Origin: Hyphomicrobiales bacterium
GTDB lineage: Bacteria > Pseudomonadota > Alphaproteobacteria > Rhizobiales > OSC116
Length of the DNA: 64,000 bases
Direction: 5' to 3'
Assembly (NCBI GenBank): GCA_013214705.1
Contig: JABSRZ010000004.1
Coordinates: 124,001-188,000 of the forward strand
Shown here: one piece after another, positions 50,018 through 61,046 of the stretch
Position numbering within the stretch: position 1 is the first letter of the stretch
How the letters are laid out: every line of letters begins with the position of its first letter
Translations under genes and position numbers: made by a program
Notes under the pieces: model-generated
The model's database searches: none
Told to the model about the DNA's origin: nothing
The model's input: the letters and a program-made list of their open reading frames with translations, nothing else

Positions 50018-52489
50018 ATGAAAAAAATACTCAAATATCTGGGCTATATAATTGGCTCTGTTGTCATCATTATTTTTGCCGCCGCAGCCATGGCCTATTT
50101 TTATTTTTCCAGCAGCCTACCTAGCTATAGCGGTAATATAAAGCTCGCTGGCCTGCAATATCCAGTGTCAATCACCCGCGATGAGTTTGCCCTACCACAT
50201 ATAAAAGCTCAAAATGCACGCGATGCCTATTTCGCCATCGGCTACGCTCATGCGCAAGATCGGCTATGGCAAATGCAGCTGCACCGCCACATCGCCATGG
50301 GCAGGCTGGCCGAATTGGTCGGTAAAAACGGCTTAGAGACCGATAAATTCTTGCGCACGCTGGGCATGTTCGAGGCCGCAAAAGCCTCCTACCACCTGCT
50401 TAGCGACAGCACCAAAACCCAGCTCGAAGCCTATAGCGCCGGCATAAATGCTTATTTAGCTGAAGGCAACGTCCTGCCGATAGAATTCACCATATTACGG
50501 CTACCAAAACCCAAACCTTGGCAACCCATCCATAGCGTCGCATGGATGAAAATCATGGCGTGGGATTTAAACAGCACATGGCGTAAAGAATTAAACCGGC
50601 TGGTTTTATCGGCCAATTTCAGCCCTGCACAAATTGCCGATTTGCACCCGCCCTACCCCGGTGATGCGCCGTTTATATCGCCAGACCCGGAAATATTATA
50701 TGGTTTCAAATTAAACGCCGCTTCAAACCCAACATTATCGGCGCTAAACAGCCAAATAAAAATTTCCAACATCATCGACAATCAAACCATTCAAGGCATC
50801 GGTTCTAACAATTGGGTTATATCTGGCGCATTAAGCCAATCTGGCAAGCCATTATTAGCCAACGACCCGCATTTGGCGTTAACCGCCCCTGCCTTATGGT
50901 ATCACGCCCATCTGCAAACCGCCGATGGCAAGTTAAACGCCATTGGCTCGACCATGCCCGGCGTGCCATTTATCATACTCGGCCGTAACGACAAAATCGC
51001 TTGGGGGTTCACCAATACCGACCCAGATGCACAAGATTTATATGTAGAAAAAATCACCAAAGCTGGGTTTTATAAAACCCCCACTGGCGAGGCGGCTTTC
51101 ATCGCGCGCGACGAGGTTATTAAAGTCAAAGGCGGCGATGATTATAAATTCACTGTCCGCAGCACCCGCCATGGCCCAGTTATATCCGATAGGCTCGACG
51201 ATGTCGCCAAACTGCTAGGCGACAATCATGTATTGGCCATGCGATGGACTGCATTGGATAATGACTCAACCACTTTAGACGCCGCCGCTGGCCTCGCCAC
51301 AGCCCAAAATTGGCCAGAATTCCTTGCCGCAACCCGCAACTTCAAAGCCCCCGAACAAAGCATCGTATATGCCGACATCACTGGCAATATCGGCATGATT
51401 GCGCCCGGCGCTGTGCCCATTCGCCACCCCAATAACGAGTTATATGGCCAATATCCATCACCCGGTTGGGTGGCTAAATATGACTGGCAGGGCTACATCC
51501 CATTCGATGAATTGCCGCGCAAATTCAACCCGGCAAATGGCATCATCGCCACCGCAAACCATAAAATTATAGATGATGATTATAAACATTACATCGCCAG
51601 CAAATGGACATTGCCTTACCGTTATGACCGCATCACCGATTTGCTAACCAACAAACCACCCCACACATTGGATAGCCTACAAGCCATCCAGCTCGATCAA
51701 TATTCGCTATTTCTGCAAAACATGCGCCCACTGCTCGACACCGCCATAAACGCTGCCAACAAGCTAGACCAACCAAGTTATCAAGCCTATGAATTGCTCA
51801 AACAATGGGATGGCAATGGCACAGCAGACAGCGCCGAAATGCTGATTATAACCTTGTGGATCAGAAACATCCAACTGGCCATTTTAGCGCCCGAGTTTAA
51901 TAGCGCGGCGAAACGCAACCATCAATTTTTAGAAAATATATTTGCCGATAACAATGCCACCAGCCAATGGTGCGGCGATGTAAATGACAAATCTGCTAAC
52001 ATTGCCAACGCCGCCACTTGTGCGCAATTAGCCGCCGATGCTTTGGCCACAACCGTCAGCCAATTAAGCGATGCCTTGGGCAGCGATATGGCCGATTGGC
52101 ATTGGGGCGATGTTCACAAGGCCGTGGGTGCTCACCGTATATTCGACAAAGTTGCCGGCCTAAATAGCCTGTTTAACATTGTCACACCCGCCGGCGGCGG
52201 CAAGATGACCATCAATGTCGGCACTTATGGCACCAGCAATAGCACCGATCTTAACCAAATATTCCGCAACACCCATGGCCCAAGCTTGCGCCATCTGTTC
52301 GACTTGGCCGATTTAGAAAATTCTCGCTACATTCACTCTTCTGGCCAGTCTGGCAATATATTCTCGGCCTATTATGCCGATTATTCCGAAATATGGGCAG
52401 CCGGCGACTATTTACCCATGGTAATGGATGAAGCCAATTATGCCGCCAACGCCATTGGCACATTAAATTTATTGCCAAAAGATCAATAA
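50018..52489 (+). CDS. Penicillin acylase family protein (Ntn-hydrolase)
   Basis: N-terminal TM; AYFAIGYAHAQDRLWQMQLHR; QGIGSNNWVISGALSQSGKPLLANDPHLALTAPALWYHAHL (catalytic Ser after GSNNW-VI context). Confidence 0.92.
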   Translation: MKKILKYLGYIIGSVVIIIFAAAAMAYFYFSSSLPSYSGNIKLAGLQYPVSITRDEFALPHIKAQNARDAYFAIGYAHAQDRLWQMQLHRHIAMGRLAELVGKNGLETDKFLRTLGMFEAAKASYHLLSDSTKTQLEAYSAGINAYLAEGNVLPIEFTILRLPKPKPWQPIHSVAWMKIMAWDLNSTWRKELNRLVLSANFSPAQIADLHPPYPGDAPFISPDPEILYGFKLNAASNPTLSALNSQIKISNIIDNQTIQGIGSNNWVISGALSQSGKPLLANDPHLALTAPALWYHAHLQTADGKLNAIGSTMPGVPFIILGRNDKIAWGFTNTDPDAQDLYVEKITKAGFYKTPTGEAAFIARDEVIKVKGGDDYKFTVRSTRHGPVISDRLDDVAKLLGDNHVLAMRWTALDNDSTTLDAAAGLATAQNWPEFLAATRNFKAPEQSIVYADITGNIGMIAPGAVPIRHPNNELYGQYPSPGWVAKYDWQGYIPFDELPRKFNPANGIIATANHKIIDDDYKHYIASKWTLPYRYDRITDLLTNKPPHTLDSLQAIQLDQYSLFLQNMRPLLDTAINAANKLDQPSYQAYELLKQWDGNGTADSAEMLIITLWIRNIQLAILAPEFNSAAKRNHQFLENIFADNNATSQWCGDVNDKSANIANAATCAQLAADALATTVSQLSDALGSDMADWHWGDVHKAVGAHRIFDKVAGLNSLFNIVTPAGGGKMTINVGTYGTSNSTDLNQIFRNTHGPSLRHLFDLADLENSRYIHSSGQSGNIFSAYYADYSEIWAAGDYLPMVMDEANYAANAIGTLNLLPKDQ

Positions 52490-52549
52490 ATTTGACAAGA
52501 CATTCGCGCAACAGACCCTTATAACGGCTGCATAAACTGTGGAGCCTCT

Positions 52550-53767
52550 ATGAATTATTTCAAAAAAATCTTTAGCATCGATTTTTCGACCAAATCGCCG
52601 TTGGCAATGTTAGCCATTATGTCAATCGCGATACATTTTTCATTTTCAACATGGCGCTCATTGCTTAATAACTTCGCTGTAGATGTTGTCGATTTTAGCG
52701 GCGCAGAAATGGGCATACTGCAGGCTTTGCGAGAAGTACCTGGCTTTTTGGCTTTCACCGCCATCTTGATGCTGTATTTTCTACGCGAACAATCATTGGC
52801 CGTATTATCCATCATTATCATGGGGTTTGGCGTTGCCATCACCGGTTATTTCCCCTCAATTGTCGGCCTGTACATCACAACTGTTATCATGTCCATTGGC
52901 TTTCATTATTACGAAACCATGAACCAGTCGCTGTCTTTGCAAATATTTAGCAAAGATGAAGCGCCTAAAAATTTGGGCAAACTTATCGCCGTGTCGTCAT
53001 TTGCTGGCCTCATTGCCTATCTGTTTATATTCGTATTTTATGGCCAGTTAAACATTGGCTACAAAAATTCATTCTTACTTGCAGGCAGCATCACAATTCT
53101 CATGGGGCTTTATATTTATAAAGTCTTCCCGCGCATCGAAGTGCCGCATGAGCAGAATAAAAAATTGTTTTTGCGCAAACGCTATTGGTTGTATTATGCC
53201 CTCACTTTTATGGGCGGCGCTAGGCGACAAATATTTGTGGTGTTTGCGGGCTTTTTAATGGTCGAAAAATTTGGCTTTAGCGTAACCGAAATCGCCGCGT
53301 TATATTTTTTTAACGGTGTATTTAACATTTATCTCGCGCCTAAAATTGGCCAACTTATTGGCACTATGGGCGAACGGCTAGTACTGACCATCGAATATGT
53401 CGGCTTGGTGGTTATTTTTATGGGCTACGGTTTTGTCGATAATAGATGGGTTGGGGTGTTTTTATTCATTGCCGATCATGCGTTTTTCTCGATGGCCATC
53501 GCCCAAAAAACCTATTTTCAAAAAATCGCCGACCCTAAAGATTTCGCACCCACCGCCGGTGTGGCGTTTTCCATCAACCACATTGCGGCCATTGGCCTGC
53601 CGGCGGTTTATGGCATCATTTGGGTCACTTATGGCGCGTCATATGTATTCTTTATCGGCGCGGCTTTTGCAGCTATCTCGTTGGTCTTGGCGCGTTTCAT
53701 ACCCAAAAATCCGGCCATGGGTCAAGAATTTATCTGGAGCAAACAGCCTAAAGTAAAACAGGCTTAA
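52550..53767 (+). CDS. MFS-type transporter
   Basis: About 12 hydrophobic segments; Arg-rich loop KKLFLRKRYWLYYALTFMGGARRQIF. Confidence 0.8.
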   Translation: MNYFKKIFSIDFSTKSPLAMLAIMSIAIHFSFSTWRSLLNNFAVDVVDFSGAEMGILQALREVPGFLAFTAILMLYFLREQSLAVLSIIIMGFGVAITGYFPSIVGLYITTVIMSIGFHYYETMNQSLSLQIFSKDEAPKNLGKLIAVSSFAGLIAYLFIFVFYGQLNIGYKNSFLLAGSITILMGLYIYKVFPRIEVPHEQNKKLFLRKRYWLYYALTFMGGARRQIFVVFAGFLMVEKFGFSVTEIAALYFFNGVFNIYLAPKIGQLIGTMGERLVLTIEYVGLVVIFMGYGFVDNRWVGVFLFIADHAFFSMAIAQKTYFQKIADPKDFAPTAGVAFSINHIAAIGLPAVYGIIWVTYGASYVFFIGAAFAAISLVLARFIPKNPAMGQEFIWSKQPKVKQA

Positions 53768-53886
53768 ACGCTGCTCGGCTCCACAGCCATAACGGCGTAT
53801 GCATGTCTATCGGCAATAAATCAGTCGATTTCAGCAATTCATGTCAAGCTTCAGCACAAGTTATATGCCTGTTGGCTTCACCCCCG

Positions 53887-54807
53887 TCATTTAAACATGA
53901 CGCTTAAATGGCGCATATCTGTGCCGCAGCAGCCGCCCAAAACCGTAATATTTTTGTGCGCTAGGCTTAAACTTTGTAGGCTAGCCCCAAGTTCAACCGG
54001 ATTGCCATCATCTAATGTGGTGGCTTTATCTAGTTCCGCATGGCTGCATTTAGAGGCGTTGACAACTAAGCCCCTAAGTTTAGACATCCATGGCCCACCG
54101 TCTAAAATATCGGCAAAATGTTCGGGGTGGGCGCAATTAATCATATAATATAACGGGTAGCTGGCTGTTGCCGCCTCAACTTGTTCGATGGCATCTTGAA
54201 GCGCCATGCCAGATGGCAATTTGCCATCAATCTCCAGTGTGAATGAAATTACAATCGGCATATCCACGGCTTTGGCGGCCAGTGCCAAACCAATGGCTTC
54301 ATTCACATAAGCTAGTGTGCAAGCGGTGATGATGTCGGCTTTGGATGTGGCCATAAAGCCAATTTGCTCAGCATGATAATGTTGTGATTGCTCGATAGAC
54401 ATCTGCTCTACAGCTAAATAGGCATCGGTTCTAGGCCCAATATTGCCGCTTATAATGGTCGGCACATCACCGTAATCATCGCGCGCCTGGCGCATCACTT
54501 CTATGGCATGAGCATTAATTTTTTGCAAATCATCAGGCGTATAGCCTAGGTTTTTGGCTCGGTCTCTATTGGCCATCCAGGTAACGCCATCCAATATAAC
54601 CCCGATGTTTTTAGTTTTGCCCAACTCTATTAACTGCCGATAATAACCGTCAATTAACCCTAAACCTTGTGGGGTCTCAAGTAACGGAAAAGAGGCAAAA
54701 TCTGGCAGATCAATGCCTTGGTTAAAAATCAAATCAACTTCAACGCCATAATAGCAAACAAATTGTTGCTCACCAGAAATAAGGTTTTTTATGGCATCAG
54801 TTAAAAT
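53887..54807 (-). CDS. Homocysteine S-methyltransferase family protein, probable ATT start
   Basis: LIFNQGIDLPDFASFPLLETPQG; ISGNIGPRTDAY; VNCAHPEHF-like ; C-terminal VLGGCCGTDMRHL zinc Cys pair. Coding similarity extends upstream of the TTG at 54732. Confidence 0.75.
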   Translation of the reverse strand: MLTDAIKNLISGEQQFVCYYGVEVDLIFNQGIDLPDFASFPLLETPQGLGLIDGYYRQLIELGKTKNIGVILDGVTWMANRDRAKNLGYTPDDLQKINAHAIEVMRQARDDYGDVPTIISGNIGPRTDAYLAVEQMSIEQSQHYHAEQIGFMATSKADIITACTLAYVNEAIGLALAAKAVDMPIVISFTLEIDGKLPSGMALQDAIEQVEAATASYPLYYMINCAHPEHFADILDGGPWMSKLRGLVVNASKCSHAELDKATTLDDGNPVELGASLQSLSLAHKNITVLGGCCGTDMRHLSVMFK

Positions 54808-54816
54808 GATTGGCTC

Positions 54817-57768
54817 CTAATCTAACCTTCCAGAGGCATGTGCCAACATCAAATATATCTTGCCGGTTTCACTCGAAAGATAAGTATCAATCAACATGCT
54901 ATCGCGGTCTTGCTCGTAAATTTTAGTCAATAATTCTTCAAAATCGGCAATATAGCGGTCGACATCGCGCCTAAAACCCGAATCATTGTTATATTTATGG
55001 CCCACTTCATCAAACAGTTTTTGCCCGCGCAAAGTATATAGACGGCGGGTAAATACGTTGCGTTCGCCATTTCTATAACGCGCCCACAATTGGTCAGGGG
55101 CATTATGGTCTAACGCTTTGGCTAAATCTAACGATATGGCGTTTAGTGACTCGATGCTGTGCAACTCTTCATTGGCTTGCGCCCGTTGTGGTCGGGTTTG
55201 GCTTGGCGCTGCGCGGCCTCGAGCTTCGCGGCGTGCGGGCGGTCTGCTATGGGTGGGTGGCTCGCTTGGCGGGTTTTGCCGCGTTGCGGCACTTTGCGTG
55301 GTTCTGGGCCCGCGTGGCTGCAAATGCTCGGGTAACGATTGATTACTCGAGGCACGCGACAATAGATCAGGCATTTCCCATTTGTTTTGCGGCTTTGCGG
55401 TCGCAGATGGTCTGGCTGCCACTGCACTTGTCGGCTGTACTTGGCGTGATGATGCTTGACGCGATGGTGCTGGCTGCGAGGTCGCTTGGCGTGATGGCGC
55501 AGGCCGGGCACGCGTGGTTGTTTGCGGGCGTGCGGCGGCTGGCCTAGTCGCTTGCGGCCGGGTTTCAGCGTCATATAGCGGTGCTTGGCGTGTCGGTGCC
55601 GCGTCTCTTCGGCTTAGAGGGCTGGCTGCAATAGGTGCAGCTTCAACCGTGCGGCTTACATTTTGCCGTTTTGCTGGGCTTTCGGGTAAGGTCACGGGCG
55701 ATCCAAAACCACCAACTGTCTTGGCCAAATCGCTCAGCGCGCCCACTTGGTCATCAATATAGCCCTGCATTTCCTGCAGCGCCTGTTTGGCTTCTATTGG
55801 CATTTTTGCCACTTGGTCAACCAGGTTCAAACGGGTATTTTCCATCTCACCATCCATCCGATTGGTGATGAAGTTCAAATTCTCAGCCGTGTTACTCAGC
55901 TTATCGCCCGCTTGTTCTATGCGGCCGATAATGTCGGCAATTGCCACTTCATGGCTGGCCTTAATTTTCTGCAGGCTCTCTTCGGTATTGTCCACCGCGC
56001 TGTCTTTAATCAGCTGCATTTCTCGTTGCATAACTTCGGTTATATTGGTCGCTTCAACTTTTAAATTGTCACTCATCAAATGAGTTTCTTTAAGCAATAA
56101 GTCCAAAGCGTCTCGCACTTCAACTTGTGAACCACCAATGATGGCTTGTATGTCATCACGCAAGGCCGTGGTGGCGGTAAAGCTGCTTTCACGCAATAAC
56201 TGTATTAGTTTTTGGGTTTCGCTAGATGTGGCTTTTCTAATATTGCTCATTTCTTGTTGCAATATATCTGCCGAATCTTGCGCCGCATCACGCAACATAG
56301 CTTGCATATTTTGGCTGCGGTCTTCAGCATTTAAGAATGATTTATCAATCACCGAAGCAAAGGATGAAAGCAGAGAGTTAATTTGTTCGGCATTTTGTAA
56401 CAATTGCTCTGCACTGCCCGATAGGTTCTCATGCCGGCTTTTAAGCGAGGTGTTTATTTCTTCATTGGCTTTCAAAATCGCCTGTGTTGCAAAGCCCAAA
56501 TCAGCCGATTGGCGTTTAAAATTGCCGCTAATTTTTTCTAATTTGCCAACCGTCGAATTGCCAACGCCGTTTAATTTATCGGTCACTTCGCTTAAATTTC
56601 TCGTGCCACCATCAATAATCCGGCCCATATGCACAACATCTTCAACCGTGCGCTCAAACCCAAGTTTAAGCTGTTTGCTTTTGTCTTCAATAGACACGCC
56701 CAGCGTGGTCAAACGGTCATCTGCCGTAGCCGCCAAGGCGGTAAATCTTTCGTCTGCCGATTGTACAATTTTCGAAAAGTCAAAGCTGCTTTCTTTCAAA
56801 CTATCCAATATTTTCGGCAATCTGGCTTCTAAATTGTCGCCGGTGGCAGACATTAGATCACGCTCTTTTTCAAGCTCAGATATAATCTTATGAAAAATAT
56901 GTTCGTAATTTTTATAAAAGCCCTGAATATTGCCAACTTCGTTGCGAAATTTGCTTTCAAGCGTGGTGGCACGGCCAATTGCCCGCTCTATGCCATCGCC
57001 CATCGCCGCCACTTCGCGCCGCACGGCTTGGCCAATAGTGGCGATAGACTCGCCGGCCATATCCTCTGGCTGGGTTAAATGCAAAGCGGTATAAGCCAAT
57101 GATAGTGAAATTTGGTGCAACTCGCGCGCGCGCCATAAAAACACCGCCACACCCCAACTTAAAATACAGGGAATAATCAAAACCGCAGCAAACGACAGTA
57201 TAACCGGTAATGATGTCAATGAAACCGCATCCACCTCGACCAAACCACTATTGAACAGGCTTAAAGCCACTGCAACACACAAAATCAGCCATAAAACCGT
57301 AAAGCCCAAAGCGGCAAAAATAGGCCGTTTGTTGGAATCGCTTTTAATTTCTTCGAGCAATTGCGCAGCGTGAGCAATGTCATCATTTGCCGATCCGGTT
57401 AAATTATTAACCGGTTTTTGGTTAGTTTTGCGCTGCCGACCATCCGGTTTTTGCCGGGTCAATATTTCAGACAAATTGTCGGACGCATTGCGTTTTGTCC
57501 CTGCGCCAATTTGGGCACGCTGGTTGGCCTGTATGGCCGAGTTTTTGGCTCTATTGGCTTTAGAGCCAATATTGGGGTTTTTATTTTCAGTATAAGGGTT
57601 GGTTTTCTTTGTGGCCCCTGCCGGCGGAACCCGCTGGCCACCAGTTGGCATTAGCTTGCCGCTGGGTTTGTGGCCTCTGGTGTTGAGCGCTGCCTTTATA
57701 CGGTCAGGCCTGCCGGATTCAAACGGAGACCGTTTGGCCGTCGGCCGATGGGTTGACTTTTCACTCAT
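54817..57768 (-). CDS. Large two-TM coiled-coil protein with low-complexity linker, unknown function
   Basis: 983 aa: basic N-terminus, two adjacent TM segments, long helical region, P/A/R/Q-rich linker, folded C-terminus NEELHSIESLNAISLDLAKALDHNAPDQLWARYRNGERNVFTRRLYTLRGQKLFDEVGHKYN. Confidence 0.8.
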   Translation of the reverse strand: MSEKSTHRPTAKRSPFESGRPDRIKAALNTRGHKPSGKLMPTGGQRVPPAGATKKTNPYTENKNPNIGSKANRAKNSAIQANQRAQIGAGTKRNASDNLSEILTRQKPDGRQRKTNQKPVNNLTGSANDDIAHAAQLLEEIKSDSNKRPIFAALGFTVLWLILCVAVALSLFNSGLVEVDAVSLTSLPVILSFAAVLIIPCILSWGVAVFLWRARELHQISLSLAYTALHLTQPEDMAGESIATIGQAVRREVAAMGDGIERAIGRATTLESKFRNEVGNIQGFYKNYEHIFHKIISELEKERDLMSATGDNLEARLPKILDSLKESSFDFSKIVQSADERFTALAATADDRLTTLGVSIEDKSKQLKLGFERTVEDVVHMGRIIDGGTRNLSEVTDKLNGVGNSTVGKLEKISGNFKRQSADLGFATQAILKANEEINTSLKSRHENLSGSAEQLLQNAEQINSLLSSFASVIDKSFLNAEDRSQNMQAMLRDAAQDSADILQQEMSNIRKATSSETQKLIQLLRESSFTATTALRDDIQAIIGGSQVEVRDALDLLLKETHLMSDNLKVEATNITEVMQREMQLIKDSAVDNTEESLQKIKASHEVAIADIIGRIEQAGDKLSNTAENLNFITNRMDGEMENTRLNLVDQVAKMPIEAKQALQEMQGYIDDQVGALSDLAKTVGGFGSPVTLPESPAKRQNVSRTVEAAPIAASPLSRRDAAPTRQAPLYDAETRPQATRPAAARPQTTTRARPAPSRQATSQPAPSRQASSRQVQPTSAVAARPSATAKPQNKWEMPDLLSRASSNQSLPEHLQPRGPRTTQSAATRQNPPSEPPTHSRPPARREARGRAAPSQTRPQRAQANEELHSIESLNAISLDLAKALDHNAPDQLWARYRNGERNVFTRRLYTLRGQKLFDEVGHKYNNDSGFRRDVDRYIADFEELLTKIYEQDRDSMLIDTYLSSETGKIYLMLAHASGRLD

Positions 57769-57875
57769 AACTAGAATTCCTTAAAAAACCACAGGATATA
57801 TGTGCCAACATATACATAATTAAGGCTATTAACCTCTTTTATAAACAAATTAGCCCATAAAGCCAAAGAAAAAGG

Positions 57876-57890
57876 TTAATGACAGGTTAA
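57876..57890. promoter_or_regulatory. CtrA-type site TTAA-N7-TTAA
   Basis: TTAATGACAGGTTAA in divergent spacer between the coiled-coil gene and the Hpt gene. Confidence 0.55.
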
Positions 57891-58130
57891 TAACTATCCG
57901 CTGGTAATTAATTAACAAATTTTAATAATTTTTGTAAAATATACATAAAATTGTTTCTATTTGGCACATATATCAAAACCCGAAACAATAATTACAGTAA
58001 ATTGTTAATGATAGACTCCATCAACCTTGCACAGTGGCCCCACGTTAATAACTTGTTATGTTGTTTTTGATGTTATGGGGTAAAGAAGCAGTTCTAACCA
58101 ATTGCACTATTGTTTTGCTTAGGAGTTCCC

Positions 58131-58544
58131 ATGTTTGCCAATCAATCATCTAGAGATTTAGAATATAACAATAAAAGCGTCTCCCCCATTGACGAATATG
58201 TAAATGCCCATTGCGAGGACGCCGTAGATCTGGAGCATTTGGGTCGTTACACTATGGGTAATTTCGAACTTGAACAAGAAATCCTTCAGTTATTTTGCGA
58301 TCAATGTGTCGATTATGTATCCTCGCTAAAAACCTCATTAGAAGACCCCGAAGGCTGGAAACAAGCCACCCATGCCCTAAAAGGTTCAGCCCGCGGCGTT
58401 GGCGCGTGGCGCATAGCTGCCGAAACCCAAGTGGCCGAGCTGCTTATGGGTGACGCTTTATATACCGACCGGGTGAGCGCCGTACATGCCATCGGTTTTG
58501 CGGTAGAAGAAGTCGCCGGTTTTGTGAAACTAAAATACGCTTAA
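58131..58544 (+). CDS. Hpt (histidine phosphotransfer) domain protein
   Basis: Helical protein with ATHALKGSARGVGAWRIAAETQVAE (Hpt His motif); ATG at 58131 preferred over 58110. Confidence 0.8.
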   Translation: MFANQSSRDLEYNNKSVSPIDEYVNAHCEDAVDLEHLGRYTMGNFELEQEILQLFCDQCVDYVSSLKTSLEDPEGWKQATHALKGSARGVGAWRIAAETQVAELLMGDALYTDRVSAVHAIGFAVEEVAGFVKLKYA

Positions 58545-58572
58545 AATCTAGATCAACATGAAATTTAAGAAC

Positions 58573-58596
58573 AGGGCCCTTTTGAGCCCTTTTTTT
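58573..58596 (+). terminator. Intrinsic terminator after Hpt gene
   Basis: AGGGC-N6-GAGCCCT followed by T-run. Confidence 0.7.
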
Positions 58597-58794
58597 GTGA
58601 CCCGTCGCCATATATTTCACACTAAATAACTGTGATAACGTTTAATTTACAACAAAATTCGTTTTTATCTTGTCTTTTAGGCATAAATCTTCTATTTACG
58701 ACCTAATTATGATTGTCTTGCCATTTTTTTTGCCTTATATAATTGAGCGAAATCAATTATGGCCAAATAAAATATAAAAGTCTGCATGTAAGCT

Positions 58795-59115
58795 ATGCCC
58801 ATTATAAATTTTATCAGTGACAATGATGAGTTAATTCCGGTTACGGTCAAAAGCGGCACAAATGTAAAAGATGCGGCTTTAGACAATAATATAGATGGAA
58901 TTTTTGGAGAATGCGGTGGCAGCTGCACCTGCGCAACCTGCCACGTATATGTCGATGAAAACTGGTTTGATAAAATTCCCCAATCGGATGAGTTTGAACA
59001 AGACATGTTGGAATTCGCACCAGAGGTGACTTGGCAAAGCCGTTTAAGCTGCCAAATTAAAGTCGATGATGCGTTAGATGGAATAAAAATTATTATACCC
59101 ACAAGACAATATTGA
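58795..59115 (+). CDS. [2Fe-2S] ferredoxin, adrenodoxin/putidaredoxin type
   Basis: GIFGECGGSCTCATCHVYVDENWFDKIP...EMTWQSRLSCQIKV-like cluster ligands. Confidence 0.93.
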   Translation: MPIINFISDNDELIPVTVKSGTNVKDAALDNNIDGIFGECGGSCTCATCHVYVDENWFDKIPQSDEFEQDMLEFAPEVTWQSRLSCQIKVDDALDGIKIIIPTRQY

Positions 59116-59129
59116 AGTCTGGGGTTTGA

Positions 59130-60227
<1,098 letters not shown>

Positions 60228-60243
60228 TTTAGACGATATAATC

Positions 60244-60278
60244 AAAAAAAGATGGTCAATTTGGCCATCTTTTTTTTG
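60244..60278. terminator. Intrinsic terminator
   Basis: AAAAAGATGGTCAATTTGGCCATCTTTTTTTT between convergent FNR and lipoprotein genes. Confidence 0.75.
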
Positions 60279-60290
60279 TTCTATGAAATT

Positions 60291-60944
60291 TTATTTCAAA
60301 GTCCAATGCACCACAGACACGGCAATTTTTCCAAATGCCTTGTTAAATGCCAGTGCAATCTCGTGTGCGGATTCCACATATATCTCTTCACGCCGCGAAA
60401 TTCGGGTCGATTTCACGACCTGAGCGGTTTTCTCATCCACCAATTTCACATATAGCGATACATTCACCCGCAATGGTTTTAAATTATCGGGGTCAGTGCG
60501 CAGGCTGGGTTCTATGTGAAAATCTCTTATTTCCATCACCAAATCATATTGGGTATCAAACCCATCGGCTCTCGCGCCGACCGATTTCACCCGTTGGCTA
60601 TCTTCAAAGGCTTGTATCATCCGCCTGTGGACCAAACGCGCAATGTTATCGGACCATAATATATTTTCGTAATATTGCACAACCACCGGCGATGGGCGCA
60701 CCAAAACCATATCGGTGGAAAGTATTTTAGCGGCTTTTGGCTCGCTAATCGACAGGCTGAAATTAACTGATTTACCAGTTACCGAACCAGATTTAAGCGG
60801 CAATAAATCAAATATTTGAGACGATTCAACAGGCGTCAATCCATCCATCAGCGATGCACAACCGCTCAATAACGACAACACAGCCGCCATAAATATTATA
60901 GACAATTTCTTAGAAAACTTAACAATCATGTGCCGCCTACTCAT
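60291..60944 (-). CDS. ABC-type transport auxiliary lipoprotein (Mla/PqiC-like)
   Basis: Lipobox LLSGCAS; VVQYYENILWSDNIARLVHRRMIQAFEDSQRVKSVG; downstream of MlaD. Confidence 0.85.
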   Translation of the reverse strand: MSRRHMIVKFSKKLSIIFMAAVLSLLSGCASLMDGLTPVESSQIFDLLPLKSGSVTGKSVNFSLSISEPKAAKILSTDMVLVRPSPVVVQYYENILWSDNIARLVHRRMIQAFEDSQRVKSVGARADGFDTQYDLVMEIRDFHIEPSLRTDPDNLKPLRVNVSLYVKLVDEKTAQVVKSTRISRREEIYVESAHEIALAFNKAFGKIAVSVVHWTLK

Positions 60945-61046
60945 AACTCATCCATAATATATCACAAATATCAAGGGCTGCAAACCGATAATGGCAAGCA
61001 TAAGTTAAATTTATTAACTATACTCAGCATCCAAGCCAGCAAGTAA

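Noticed and set aside
55146-55547. Plus- and minus-frame ORFs inside the low-complexity linker of the coiled-coil gene
   Set aside because: Arise from GC-rich P/A/R/Q linker composition; no start context or domain
57961-57976. TTGGCACATATATCAA as a sigma-54 promoter for the Hpt gene
   Set aside because: No GC at the -12 position; kept only as part of the inverted repeat
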